NCBI GenBank assembly: GCA_001798105.1
Contig: MGRI01000004.1
Span: forward strand, 1-12,950
DNA from: Deltaproteobacteria bacterium RIFCSPHIGHO2_02_FULL_40_11
GTDB lineage: Bacteria > Bdellovibrionota > JACOXK01 > 2-02-FULL-40-11
Length of the DNA stretch: 12,950 nucleotides
Reading direction: 5' to 3'
The position numbers and the translations under genes are program-made. Shown one piece after another: positions 5,839 through 12,170 of the stretch. The notes under the pieces are model-generated. The model was not told where the DNA came from. It did not search any database and was given only the letters and a program-made list of their open reading frames with translations. Position 1 is the first letter of the stretch; the number at the start of each line of letters is the position of its first letter.

Positions 5839-7850
5839 GGTATTTCGATCCCCTTTTTAATTTTCTTTTGTCTTTGATGATACTTGTCAAAAAGTACATC
5901 AATTGTGTCGGGTTTATGACAGAACGTTGTACATACCGTTTTAATCGATTCTCGCCTGGGCCTTAAATAATGATCTAACTGCGAGAGATTATGTGGATCA
6001 TGGCAAGTGGCGCAAGAAATCTTTCCTTCTTCTAAGACAATCTGTGTGGGGATGGGGAGCCGAGATCTTTCATAGAGCTTTCCAATGTCTTTTTCATGGT
6101 GGGTTGCTTTCTTTGCTGTGTGGCAAGAGAGGCAAAGTTGTGTGGTTTTTGGTTTTGCATCATGGGGATTATGACATTTCAAGCAAACCACTTCTTGTCC
6201 TGGCCATTTTGCTTTATCGATTTTTGGGTCAATTTTAAGATGTTTTACAATGCCAATGCTTTCTTTTTTGTCTTCGTGGCATTTTAAACAAACGTCTCCT
6301 TCTTTTTCTTTCGAAGATCGCGCAAAATGAAATTCTTTTTGCGTGCCGTGTGTATCATGGCAGGATAGGCAATCAATTGTTTGATCTTTATGCGCCAAAG
6401 GATGGCTTTTTGGAATTTGAGATTTTCCATGGCAAGTCACACAAAGTTGAAAGGGCGGTTCTTTTAAAAGATGCGTTTCACTTTGGTGCATTTTGTGACA
6501 TTGCGTGCAAGAAATCACTTGCTTGGCTTTGACCTGTAACGTTTCTTTTTTAATTTCAAAGTGATTTTGATCTTTTTTTCCTTTTTCAGCATGACAGTTC
6601 AGGCAAAGCTCTGGAATCGATTTTCGAAGTTGAAAGGGGAGTTTTTCTACGGTTTCAATTTCTCCCATTTGGCTGACAACCGTTCCAGACGGAGATTCAT
6701 GGTGTTGTTGGTGGCAGGAAAAGCAATCGACTTTTTCAGATTTCGGTGTGGGGTGGTGATGTCTTCCTTCCAAATTTAAATAGCGTTCTAAGTTATAGGT
6801 TTCAAGCCCATCGTGACAGTTCAAACATCGAATTTCAGAAAAGTTTTTTTGAACGGCTTCATTTCGAAATAAATTTTCAATGACTTCAAGTTCTCCAAGT
6901 TTCTTGGGATGATCTGGGTTGATTTCAACTTCAAACGCATACAGTTTATTGTTTAAAAAATCACTCACATAAACTTTATGTCCAAGGGTTGCAATGTCTA
7001 CGGGATATCCAAAGCGTTCTAAAAGACCATCCGCGCCAAGACTCCCCAAATAGGCACCTTCTAACGTAAAAAAGGATAGAAGTTTTAACCCTACATCTGA
7101 AATGACAAGCGTTTGATTGTCCAGAAGCGCCATTCCCTTGGCATATAAAAGATTGCCCCTTCGAAATCCCCAAGATTCCCATTTCTCTGTTTTTTGGGGG
7201 GAGCGCAAGACAACGGCCGATCGAATCGAATCTAAAAATATGTGTGTTTCATTGGAAAGGGCAAGCCCTCGAATATAAGTGCCTTGGGCGACAATAAAAC
7301 TGTCTTGCCAGTTTAGGAAATGATACTGTTCTTTCCCTTTTCGTTTTAATTTTGGAAGTTGAGCAGATTTTGGGAGCCCTATTTTTTCCCAGTCTTTGAA
7401 ATTTTGACTTTGATACACTTCATCGCGAATCACAAAACATGTTTTTGTATTACACGCAATATCTCGAATGAGTCCTGTGCCCGGAAGTGTAATCGGTGTA
7501 TTTTTTGAAAAACGATGTAATAAAACCTGTTTTGTCTTTTTTTCAAAAGAAGCCGCGAGAAGTTCATTGTTTTTACATCCCAGGGCCGTGAGTGTGCCTG
7601 AAATATTTTTCTTTTGAATTGGAGTTTTTGAAACCGGTACCCATGTATTGGGATTAATTTCCCAAACTTCTTTTTCTGAAACCCCATACACCCAAAGGGC
7701 TTCATTACAAGATTCAACCAAAGAAGGTCCTGAAATATGGATGGCATAGAGAGGTTTCCCACGAATGGCATAATCTGCGTGGAGGGGGTGATACATTCCA
7801 AACCAAATGCTGACACTTAAGAAAAAATAGGGGAGGCGTTTTTTTCTCAT
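5835..7850 (-). CDS. Exported NHL-like beta-propeller / undecahaem cytochrome c fusion
   Basis: Encodes 671 residues. Sec signal peptide, residues 1-25 (cleavage after PLHA). Residues about 30-315 are beta-rich with propeller-like repeats; the clearest NHL-like blade is near 280-308 (YPVDIATLGHKVYVSDFLNN). From residue 342 the protein is a haem domain with ten CXXCH motifs (CLNCH, CFSCH, CLNCH, CTQCH, CVTCH, CLSCH, CLKCH, CLKCH, CLSCH, CATCH) and one CX3CH (CTTFCH, 640-645). Several follow the doubled-CXXCH pattern with PH or THG after the motif (e.g. CLKCHNPHDAKP). Location is periplasmic or extracellular; it would carry electrons from the NapC-like protein encoded downstream. Propeller domains in such cytochromes may serve protein or surface contacts (inference). 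It is first in the leftward operon; no strong Shine-Dalgarno precedes the ATG. Only the last haem departs from canonical spacing. Confidence 0.9.
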   Translation of the reverse strand: MRKKRLPYFFLSVSIWFGMYHPLHADYAIRGKPLYAIHISGPSLVESCNEALWVYGVSEKEVWEINPNTWVPVSKTPIQKKNISGTLTALGCKNNELLAASFEKKTKQVLLHRFSKNTPITLPGTGLIRDIACNTKTCFVIRDEVYQSQNFKDWEKIGLPKSAQLPKLKRKGKEQYHFLNWQDSFIVAQGTYIRGLALSNETHIFLDSIRSAVVLRSPQKTEKWESWGFRRGNLLYAKGMALLDNQTLVISDVGLKLLSFFTLEGAYLGSLGADGLLERFGYPVDIATLGHKVYVSDFLNNKLYAFEVEINPDHPKKLGELEVIENLFRNEAVQKNFSEIRCLNCHDGLETYNLERYLNLEGRHHHPTPKSEKVDCFSCHQQHHESPSGTVVSQMGEIETVEKLPFQLRKSIPELCLNCHAEKGKKDQNHFEIKKETLQVKAKQVISCTQCHKMHQSETHLLKEPPFQLCVTCHGKSQIPKSHPLAHKDQTIDCLSCHDTHGTQKEFHFARSSKEKEGDVCLKCHEDKKESIGIVKHLKIDPKIDKAKWPGQEVVCLKCHNPHDAKPKTTQLCLSCHTAKKATHHEKDIGKLYERSRLPIPTQIVLEEGKISCATCHDPHNLSQLDHYLRPRRESIKTVCTTFCHKPDTIDVLFDKYHQRQKKIKKGIEIP

Positions 7851-7886
7851 TCAAGATGACTTTGCCAAAATCCACTTCAATTTACA

Positions 7887-7906
7887 ATCTGATTCCATCT
7901 GATTTC
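7887..7906. repeat. Tandem 10-base repeat in the divergent cytochrome promoter region
   Basis: ATCTGATTCC (7887-7896) is directly followed by ATCTGATTTC (7897-7906), one mismatch, in one-helical-turn phase. It lies 37 bases upstream of the leftward multihaem gene start. Such phased repeats can bind response-regulator dimers, but two copies may also arise by chance. Confidence 0.3.
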
Positions 7907-7928
7907 ATCAAAGATTTTTTGAAAAAAA

Positions 7929-7940
7929 TGATGCGTATCA
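7929..7940. promoter_or_regulatory. FNR/CRP-family-like palindrome between divergent cytochrome operons
   Basis: TGAT-GCGT-ATCA is a perfect inverted repeat with a four-base spacer, matching the core of the FNR consensus (TTGAT-N4-ATCAA); the outermost bases (A and C) do not match. It is centred 65.5 bases before the rightward ATG at 8000 and about 85 bases before the leftward ATG at 7850. A weak -10-like TATGTT lies at 7958-7963. It could allow an oxygen- or redox-responsive regulator to control both operons. Confidence 0.4.
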
Positions 7941-7999
7941 CCTTTTTTTATCATAAATATGTTAAGGTCTTTGGAATCGTTTTAGAGGTATGAAAATTG

Positions 8000-9244
8000 A
8001 TGCATAAAACCGGTATCATAGTGTGTTTGTTGCTGATGAGTCTTGCGGCAATAGCATGGCACGTTCCATTTGCTTCGGCCTCTGTTTCTTTAAAAAGCAC
8101 CTTATCTACCGGATATTATCGAGACGCAGAACAAGATTCACACGTGCCTGCCTATTTGTATTGGAATTTTAATCATGTGGCCAAAAACGGAATTGAGACA
8201 TTTTTAAATGTGGGGCTCAACAATGCTGTCATGGAAGATTTATGGCGAATTTATGTGTATGAGGCCATGCTTTCTTTTCCGATTTGGCAAGGGTTTGAAG
8301 ATGCCCCTTATCGGACTTCCCGCCTTCAGGTGGGTAGACAGCTTTTTTATGAGGGGTTTGAGTTATCGCTTCTCGATGGCTTGCAGCTTCCTTTCTATTG
8401 GTCGCAAACCGGAGGAATGACGTTGGCGGCAGGCTCTGCCAATTCTGTTTATGTAAGTGAACCCAATTGGGAATCTCAAGTGTATGGGGGGACGGTGCAT
8501 GAAAATTTTGCCGGCGCTCTGTGGAAGGCGGGCTATTTTTTTAACTATCGAGAAAATCAAGATTCTAGAAACCTGGTGGAAGCTTCTGTTTTAAAAATTT
8601 GGAATCAATTCTTTTTACATCCCATGGTCTTTTTAAGAGGGCAGATGAATTTACCCAGCCTGTCTTTGTATCAAAGCATGGCAGAAATTCAGCTTGTTCC
8701 CTTGGAAGATGTTACAGTCAATGTTTCAGCGGAAGGGAACCTTCCCAATCAATTGCTCCCAGAAAATCAGGAATTTATTTATCGTATGTTTGCAACTTCG
8801 AGGCAAAATACGTATCGCTTATCCACGGCTTGGGCGCCGGGAAGGAGCTTTCATACGGAAGCCAGCCTACGATATATTTTATTTGACTCCCAAAAGGGAG
8901 ATGAAAATGCCAACCACTATGATTTATCGATCGATACCATTGTTTCAGATTTAAATTTGGGGGGGCAGGTTGGGCATATTCGTTCCTATGGGGGAGAAGT
9001 AAGCTATGGTGGAGTAAAAATTTTAAAATCGCTCAGTCATAAAACAAAGCTTCGGCTTGAAGGAAGTATGGCTTGGGTAGATAAAATCAATCAGATTCAA
9101 GGGTGGGCTTATCATGGCAGAAGTGGCATGGATTTTAGATTGGCTTCCAGGTTTATTCTGTCGGCATTGGCTGAAGTTGAAAGGAACCATTTGTTTGATA
9201 TGGATGCAAGGGCAATTTTATATGTTTCGCATTTTTATTTTTAA
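8000..9244 (+). CDS. Outer-membrane beta-barrel protein, putative porin of a porin-cytochrome conduit
   Basis: Encodes 414 residues from ATG at 8000, with GAGGT at 7984-7988; a TTG one codon earlier is less likely. The signal peptide ends near residue 28 (cleavage after ASA). The mature protein shows many alternating amphipathic strands separated by polar turns, begins strand-like right after the signal, and ends in Phe (SHFYF), the usual C-terminal signal of barrel assembly. No haem motif is present. As first gene of an operon that then encodes a 7-haem, a putative 2-haem lipoprotein and two 4-haem cytochromes, it is best explained as the barrel that sheathes cytochromes across the outer membrane, as MtrB or the Geobacter Omb/Ext porins do. 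I see no specific sequence identity to those, so the role rests on context. Its 3' end overlaps the next gene by 23 bases. Confidence 0.82.
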   Translation: MHKTGIIVCLLLMSLAAIAWHVPFASASVSLKSTLSTGYYRDAEQDSHVPAYLYWNFNHVAKNGIETFLNVGLNNAVMEDLWRIYVYEAMLSFPIWQGFEDAPYRTSRLQVGRQLFYEGFELSLLDGLQLPFYWSQTGGMTLAAGSANSVYVSEPNWESQVYGGTVHENFAGALWKAGYFFNYRENQDSRNLVEASVLKIWNQFFLHPMVFLRGQMNLPSLSLYQSMAEIQLVPLEDVTVNVSAEGNLPNQLLPENQEFIYRMFATSRQNTYRLSTAWAPGRSFHTEASLRYILFDSQKGDENANHYDLSIDTIVSDLNLGGQVGHIRSYGGEVSYGGVKILKSLSHKTKLRLEGSMAWVDKINQIQGWAYHGRSGMDFRLASRFILSALAEVERNHLFDMDARAILYVSHFYF

Positions 9245-9812
9245 TTTATTTTGTTTTTTTATGTTTGGCGCAATGGCCCAGGCTGCGGATAAACCTTCTG
9301 TCCTTATTTTGCCTCCGAGTGGACTTTTTTCGCATCCGAATCACAAGAAAGTTTTAGAAGAATTGGGTGTGTCGTGCACAGATTGTCATAATTTTTCGAT
9401 CAAGAATAAGAAAAAGGGGCCCTTAGTAAGCCCTGTGCCAAAAGGTTTCATAAAACCTTCTCTTCATGTGTGTCATCAATGCCATTTTGGAAGAGTCAAT
9501 TTGCCGCGTCCCAATCAATGCGAAGCCTGCCATGTGAATTCCAGAGCCCTTCGTCCGCAGGATCATTATATTGCTTGGAAAAACCGACATGGGAAAATGG
9601 CGCAAATGGATCGCGATCGTTGTAAGCAATGCCATACGCAAAATAGTTGCGATCAATGTCATCTGCAAATTGATACAATGAATCCTTCGAATCATCCGGC
9701 CAGCTTTCGCCTGTATCATTCTGTTGAGGCGAGAATGAATCCACAGTCTTGTGTGACCTGTCACCAAAGACGAACCTTTTGTTCGGATTGCCATTTTGGG
9801 AGACGACAATGA
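9222..9812 (+). CDS. Periplasmic heptahaem cytochrome c
   Basis: Encodes 196 residues from ATG at 9222, with AAGGG about nine bases upstream; longer frames starting at 9114 lack a signal peptide and would overlap the barrel gene heavily. Signal peptide about residues 1-21 (cleavage near AQA). Seven CXXCH motifs: C52, C84, C100, C134, C143, C177 and C187 (CTDCH, CHQCH, CEACH, CKQCH, CDQCH, CVTCH, CSDCH). The first lies in an FSHPNH...CTDCH context like triheme c7-type domains. Two late close pairs (CKQCHTQNSCDQCH and CVTCHQRRTFCSDCH), each preceded by an HG or YH segment, resemble periplasmic cytochromes that sit in outer-membrane conduits. It probably docks with the barrel and accepts electrons from periplasmic carriers. 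The stop overlaps the next ATG (ATGA). Confidence 0.88.
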   Translation: MFRIFIFNLFCFFMFGAMAQAADKPSVLILPPSGLFSHPNHKKVLEELGVSCTDCHNFSIKNKKKGPLVSPVPKGFIKPSLHVCHQCHFGRVNLPRPNQCEACHVNSRALRPQDHYIAWKNRHGKMAQMDRDRCKQCHTQNSCDQCHLQIDTMNPSNHPASFRLYHSVEARMNPQSCVTCHQRRTFCSDCHFGRRQ

Positions 9813-10096
9813 AAAGACTTTCTCTTTTTCTTTTTTTAATCTGTGCGGCCTGCGGTAACGATCGTCAGTATGAATTTTATGACACACTTTATGGTGCCAA
9901 CGATGCTGGGCTTACCTTAACGCAAAGCAATCACGCGCATGGATGGCAGCAAAGTCAATGTTTTATGTGCCATGTCAAAGCCAATATTCATCAAGTGGAT
10001 CGCATTGGTTCTCCTGTATTTGATTTGGCCAAGGAATTGGTGGAACAACAAGGAATCAGTAGCTGTAGTACGTGTCATGGAGACAATGGCTTATGA
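9809..10096 (+). CDS. Small dihaem cytochrome c, putative lipoprotein
   Basis: Encodes 95 residues from ATG at 9809, which overlaps the previous stop as ATGA. The N-terminus MKRLSLFLFLICAAC is a lipoprotein-like signal with Cys15 as the likely lipidated residue; the lipobox is imperfect because position -3 is Cys rather than Leu. Two CXXCH motifs follow: CFMCH (51-55) and CSTCH (86-90). The NHAHGW segment before the first haem could supply distal His ligands. By position, it may be a small lipid-anchored haem protein on the outer or inner membrane that bridges the larger cytochromes. The stop overlaps the next ATG. Confidence 0.82.
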   Translation: MKRLSLFLFLICAACGNDRQYEFYDTLYGANDAGLTLTQSNHAHGWQQSQCFMCHVKANIHQVDRIGSPVFDLAKELVEQQGISSCSTCHGDNGL

Positions 10097-10656
10097 AAAA
10101 GCGGATTTTAAGTTTTATATTTGTTTTAATTTGGGTGTGTGTGCCTGCATTTTCAAAATTAAAAATCGATCTATCTAAATTAAAACGTGTGGATCCGCAT
10201 GGCACAGAAGACATGTCTTTGGAGGCGGTTCATATCGAAAAACAAAAAGAATGTAAGACCTGCCATTTTATTCAAAAAAATCTATTTTTAAAGAAAGACG
10301 ACTTAAAATTAAAACCCAATATGGAAAAACGCTGTGTGTCTTGTCATAGCCAAGCTCCGCACAGTGGCGTCTTAGAACATATGGGTAAAAATCTTTCAAA
10401 ATTAGGGATTGGGCTCCAAGGGGAACTTTATTGTGGAAGTTGTCACAGAGCGCATCGCGCCTATTTGCCCAAAGAAGTTAAAGCGGTACTTGAACAAAAA
10501 AGTACAAATGACAAGAAGGGGCTAGAGGGAATTAGCGGTGCGCCGGAATATTTAACCGTTAAAAAAGAGTCCAAAAAACTACCCGATACGGTTGAAGAAA
10601 GGCATACCCCCCATGCCATGATTTTAAGAACCTGTAAGGACTGCCATAAGTGGTGA
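10093..10656 (+). CDS. Exported tetrahaem cytochrome c
   Basis: Encodes 187 residues from ATG at 10093 (ATGA overlap with the preceding gene). Sec signal peptide about residues 1-21 (cleavage after AFS). Four CXXCH motifs at C54, C81, C114 and C181 (CKTCH, CVSCH, CGSCH, CKDCH). A Lys-rich linker of about 55 residues (about 125-180) separates the third and fourth haems, and the fourth lies at the very C-terminus (CKDCHKW). His residues between motifs (e.g. PHSGVLEHMG, HTPH) can serve as distal ligands. No membrane anchor remains after cleavage, so the protein should be soluble in the periplasm. It is followed by a second tetrahaem gene and then the Fe-S protein gene, suggesting a role in a quinol-oxidising complex or its outlet. 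Confidence 0.87.
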   Translation: MKKRILSFIFVLIWVCVPAFSKLKIDLSKLKRVDPHGTEDMSLEAVHIEKQKECKTCHFIQKNLFLKKDDLKLKPNMEKRCVSCHSQAPHSGVLEHMGKNLSKLGIGLQGELYCGSCHRAHRAYLPKEVKAVLEQKSTNDKKGLEGISGAPEYLTVKKESKKLPDTVEERHTPHAMILRTCKDCHKW

Positions 10657-11129
10657 AAAAACTGACATATGTCATTTTTGTAAGTTTGGTTTTATTTTAT
10701 ACTGTAGATGGTTTTTCGGACGTGGAAGTGATTTCGAGAGAAAAAGCCATCGAATTTTATCCATGTTCCAGGTGCCATGCATTTTTAGAAAAAAAAGATG
10801 TGCAAGAACTTAAAAAGCACCGAGATATTACTTTTCGTCATATGGAAAATGTTACCAATTGTTTTTTATGTCATGACCGCAAAAACCCAGATCGATTGGT
10901 GATGTTGGATGGAAAAATAAAAAGATATGATCAGGTGACAGAGCTTTGTGCACAATGTCACGGATTAAGATTTAAAAAATGGAAAAAAAATATGCATGGA
11001 CATCAAACAGGGGGTTGGAAAGAGGGTAAAAATAAACGCTATGCGTGTACACATTGCCATAATCCGCATGCTCCAAAAATAAAACCCATGTCTTCAAAAC
11101 CGGCGCCGCATAAAGGAGAGCACCCATGA
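10653..11129 (+). CDS. Exported tetrahaem cytochrome c of the type found beside NrfC/NrfD-like modules
   Basis: Encodes 158 residues if it starts at GTG 10653, which overlaps the previous stop as GTGA; GTG at 10650 is the alternative. Signal peptide about residues 1-22. Four CXXCH motifs: CSRCH (38), CFLCH (70), CAQCH (99) and CTHCH (132). The order CFLCHD...RLVMLDGK...ELCAQCHG...W...MHG...TGGW...YACTHCHNPHAPKIKP is a pattern I recall from small cytochrome c3-like proteins encoded next to a Tat-exported ferredoxin and an NrfD-type membrane protein; this is recall, not a search. The C-terminal tail is Pro/His-rich. It probably takes electrons from the Fe-S protein encoded next. AAAGGAG near its 3' end is the ribosome-binding site of that gene. 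Confidence 0.88.
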   Translation: MKKLTYVIFVSLVLFYTVDGFSDVEVISREKAIEFYPCSRCHAFLEKKDVQELKKHRDITFRHMENVTNCFLCHDRKNPDRLVMLDGKIKRYDQVTELCAQCHGLRFKKWKKNMHGHQTGGWKEGKNKRYACTHCHNPHAPKIKPMSSKPAPHKGEHP

Positions 11130-12106
11130 CAAAATCTTTAGATCAAAAATATATAGAGGCGCATCACAAATGGACCGAGCGTGAAGAAAAAGCCCGCCAG
11201 GAAAAAAAGAAAACAGGCGTCGATCGCAGGACTTTTTTAAAAGGAATGGCCGCTGTGGGTGCTGCTTCAGCTGTCGCAAAAGCGAAACCGGCCGAAGCCA
11301 TTGGAAATTTAACGTTCGAAAATTTTTTTCAAAAACACTATAAGCGCATGACGCCCGAAGACAAAGAACGTGTTTTTAAAAGAATTCAACGCGAAATTAA
11401 ACAGGAATATAAAGTGGATGTGAAAGTTTCAGACCCGAGACCCATCCCAGGCGTAAAATTTGCCTATGCGTTAAATCTTTCTTTGTGTAATGGCAATCGA
11501 AGATGCGTTGAAGCGTGTATCAAAGAAAATAATCAGTCCAGAAGTCCTCAAATTCAATACATTAAAGTCTTAGAGTTGGATCGTGGTACGCTGGACCTTG
11601 AAAAGTCGGATCGATACTATGACGGAGAGGTTCCCAAAAAAGATAAGTTTTATTTACCGGTACAATGTAATCAATGCGATAACCCGCCCTGTGTAAAAGT
11701 TTGTCCTGTGACAGCCACGTGGAAAGAAGAAGACGGCATTGTCGTGATTGATTACGATTGGTGTATTGGGTGCAGGTATTGCCAGGTGGCTTGTCCCTAT
11801 GAAGCCAGGAGTTTTAACTTTGCACCTGTAGAAATTCCAAAAGATGAAATTAATCCCAATCAAAGTTATTTAAGTAATCGCATTCGTCCCAAAGGGGTGA
11901 TGGAAAAATGTACGTTTTGCTTGCATAGAACACGTGAGGGAAAATACCCAGCCTGCTTGGAGGCCTGTCCAACGGGGGCCAGAAAATTTGGAAATATTTT
12001 AGATCCCAAGAGTGATGTGTATAAAATTTTAAAAGAAAAACATACGTTTGTGCTTAAAGAGGAGTTGAATACAATTCCTCAGTTCTTTTATTACGTAAGT
12101 GATTAA
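11126..12106 (+). CDS. Tat-exported four-cluster Fe-S protein (NrfC/PsrB/CbcU type)
   Basis: Encodes 326 residues; ATG overlaps the previous stop (ATGA) and has GGAG nine bases upstream. A twin-arginine signal (DRRTFLKG, residues 33-40) follows a long charged N-region of 30 residues. Cluster motifs in order: C121-x2-N124-x2-C127-x3-C131; C181-x2-C184-x4-C189-x3-C193P; C213-x2-C216-x2-C219-x3-C223P; C262-x2-C265-x11-C277-x3-C281P. The family carries electrons between an NrfD-type quinol-handling membrane subunit and periplasmic partners, here probably the tetrahaem cytochromes. The first motif has Asn where the family has its second Cys, so that cluster may be missing, 3Fe-4S, or use another ligand. 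No molybdopterin subunit is visible. The last 25 codons lie in a 72-base segment repeated at 12879-12950. Confidence 0.92.
   Translation: MTKSLDQKYIEAHHKWTEREEKARQEKKKTGVDRRTFLKGMAAVGAASAVAKAKPAEAIGNLTFENFFQKHYKRMTPEDKERVFKRIQREIKQEYKVDVKVSDPRPIPGVKFAYALNLSLCNGNRRCVEACIKENNQSRSPQIQYIKVLELDRGTLDLEKSDRYYDGEVPKKDKFYLPVQCNQCDNPPCVKVCPVTATWKEEDGIVVIDYDWCIGCRYCQVACPYEARSFNFAPVEIPKDEINPNQSYLSNRIRPKGVMEKCTFCLHRTREGKYPACLEACPTGARKFGNILDPKSDVYKILKEKHTFVLKEELNTIPQFFYYVSD
12008..12079 (+). repeat. Direct repeat copy 1 (inside the 3' end of the Fe-S protein gene)
   Basis: Seventy-two bases, codons 295-318 of the Fe-S protein gene, recur exactly at 12879-12950. This copy is in its natural reading frame and leads to the intact stop at 12104-12106. 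The flanks to the left differ (ATCCC here, AACAG in copy 2). Confidence 0.95.
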
Positions 12107-12135
12107 TGTATAACATCGTTCATCCGTCATTCTGA
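12106..12135 (+). pseudogene. Truncated start of a gene following the Fe-S protein gene
   Basis: An ATG overlaps the Fe-S gene stop (TAATG) and gives nine codons, MYNIVHPSF, before TGA at 12133-12135. Stop/start overlap is the rule in this operon. The frame ends inside the REP-like sequence that begins near 12126, so it may be the remnant of an NrfD-type gene start interrupted by the inserted segment. A nine-codon frame can arise by chance. Confidence 0.35.
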
Positions 12136-12168
12136 ATCCAGCGAAGCTGGACGAAGGATCTCGATACG
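12126..12168. repeat. REP-like palindromic sequence with hairpin
   Basis: The segment beginning GTCATTCTGAATCC contains TCCAGC-GAA-GCTGGA (12137-12151), a six-base-pair stem with a three-base loop, then CGAAGGATCTCGATACG. The wording resembles dispersed intergenic elements of many bacterial genomes (CATTCTGA...CGAAG(A/G)ATCT); only one copy is in this window. It could attenuate transcription between the operon and the convergent toxin gene, but there is no T-tract. Confidence 0.5.
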
Positions 12169-12170
12169 TT

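Noticed and set aside
7430..7816. 128-codon frame on the same strand as, and inside, the propeller-multihaem gene
   Set aside because: It lies in another frame of a gene with clear signal peptide and domain structure; no independent start signal.
9114..9221. Longer N-terminus for the 7-haem cytochrome
   Set aside because: It would place the signal peptide internally and overlap the barrel gene by about 130 bases; ATG at 9222 has a good ribosome-binding site and begins a signal peptide.
9423..9887. 154-codon antisense frame across the 7-haem and 2-haem genes
   Set aside because: Opposite strand of two overlapping cytochrome genes with clear haem motifs; its His/Ile/Met-rich composition is what an antisense read of haem motifs gives.
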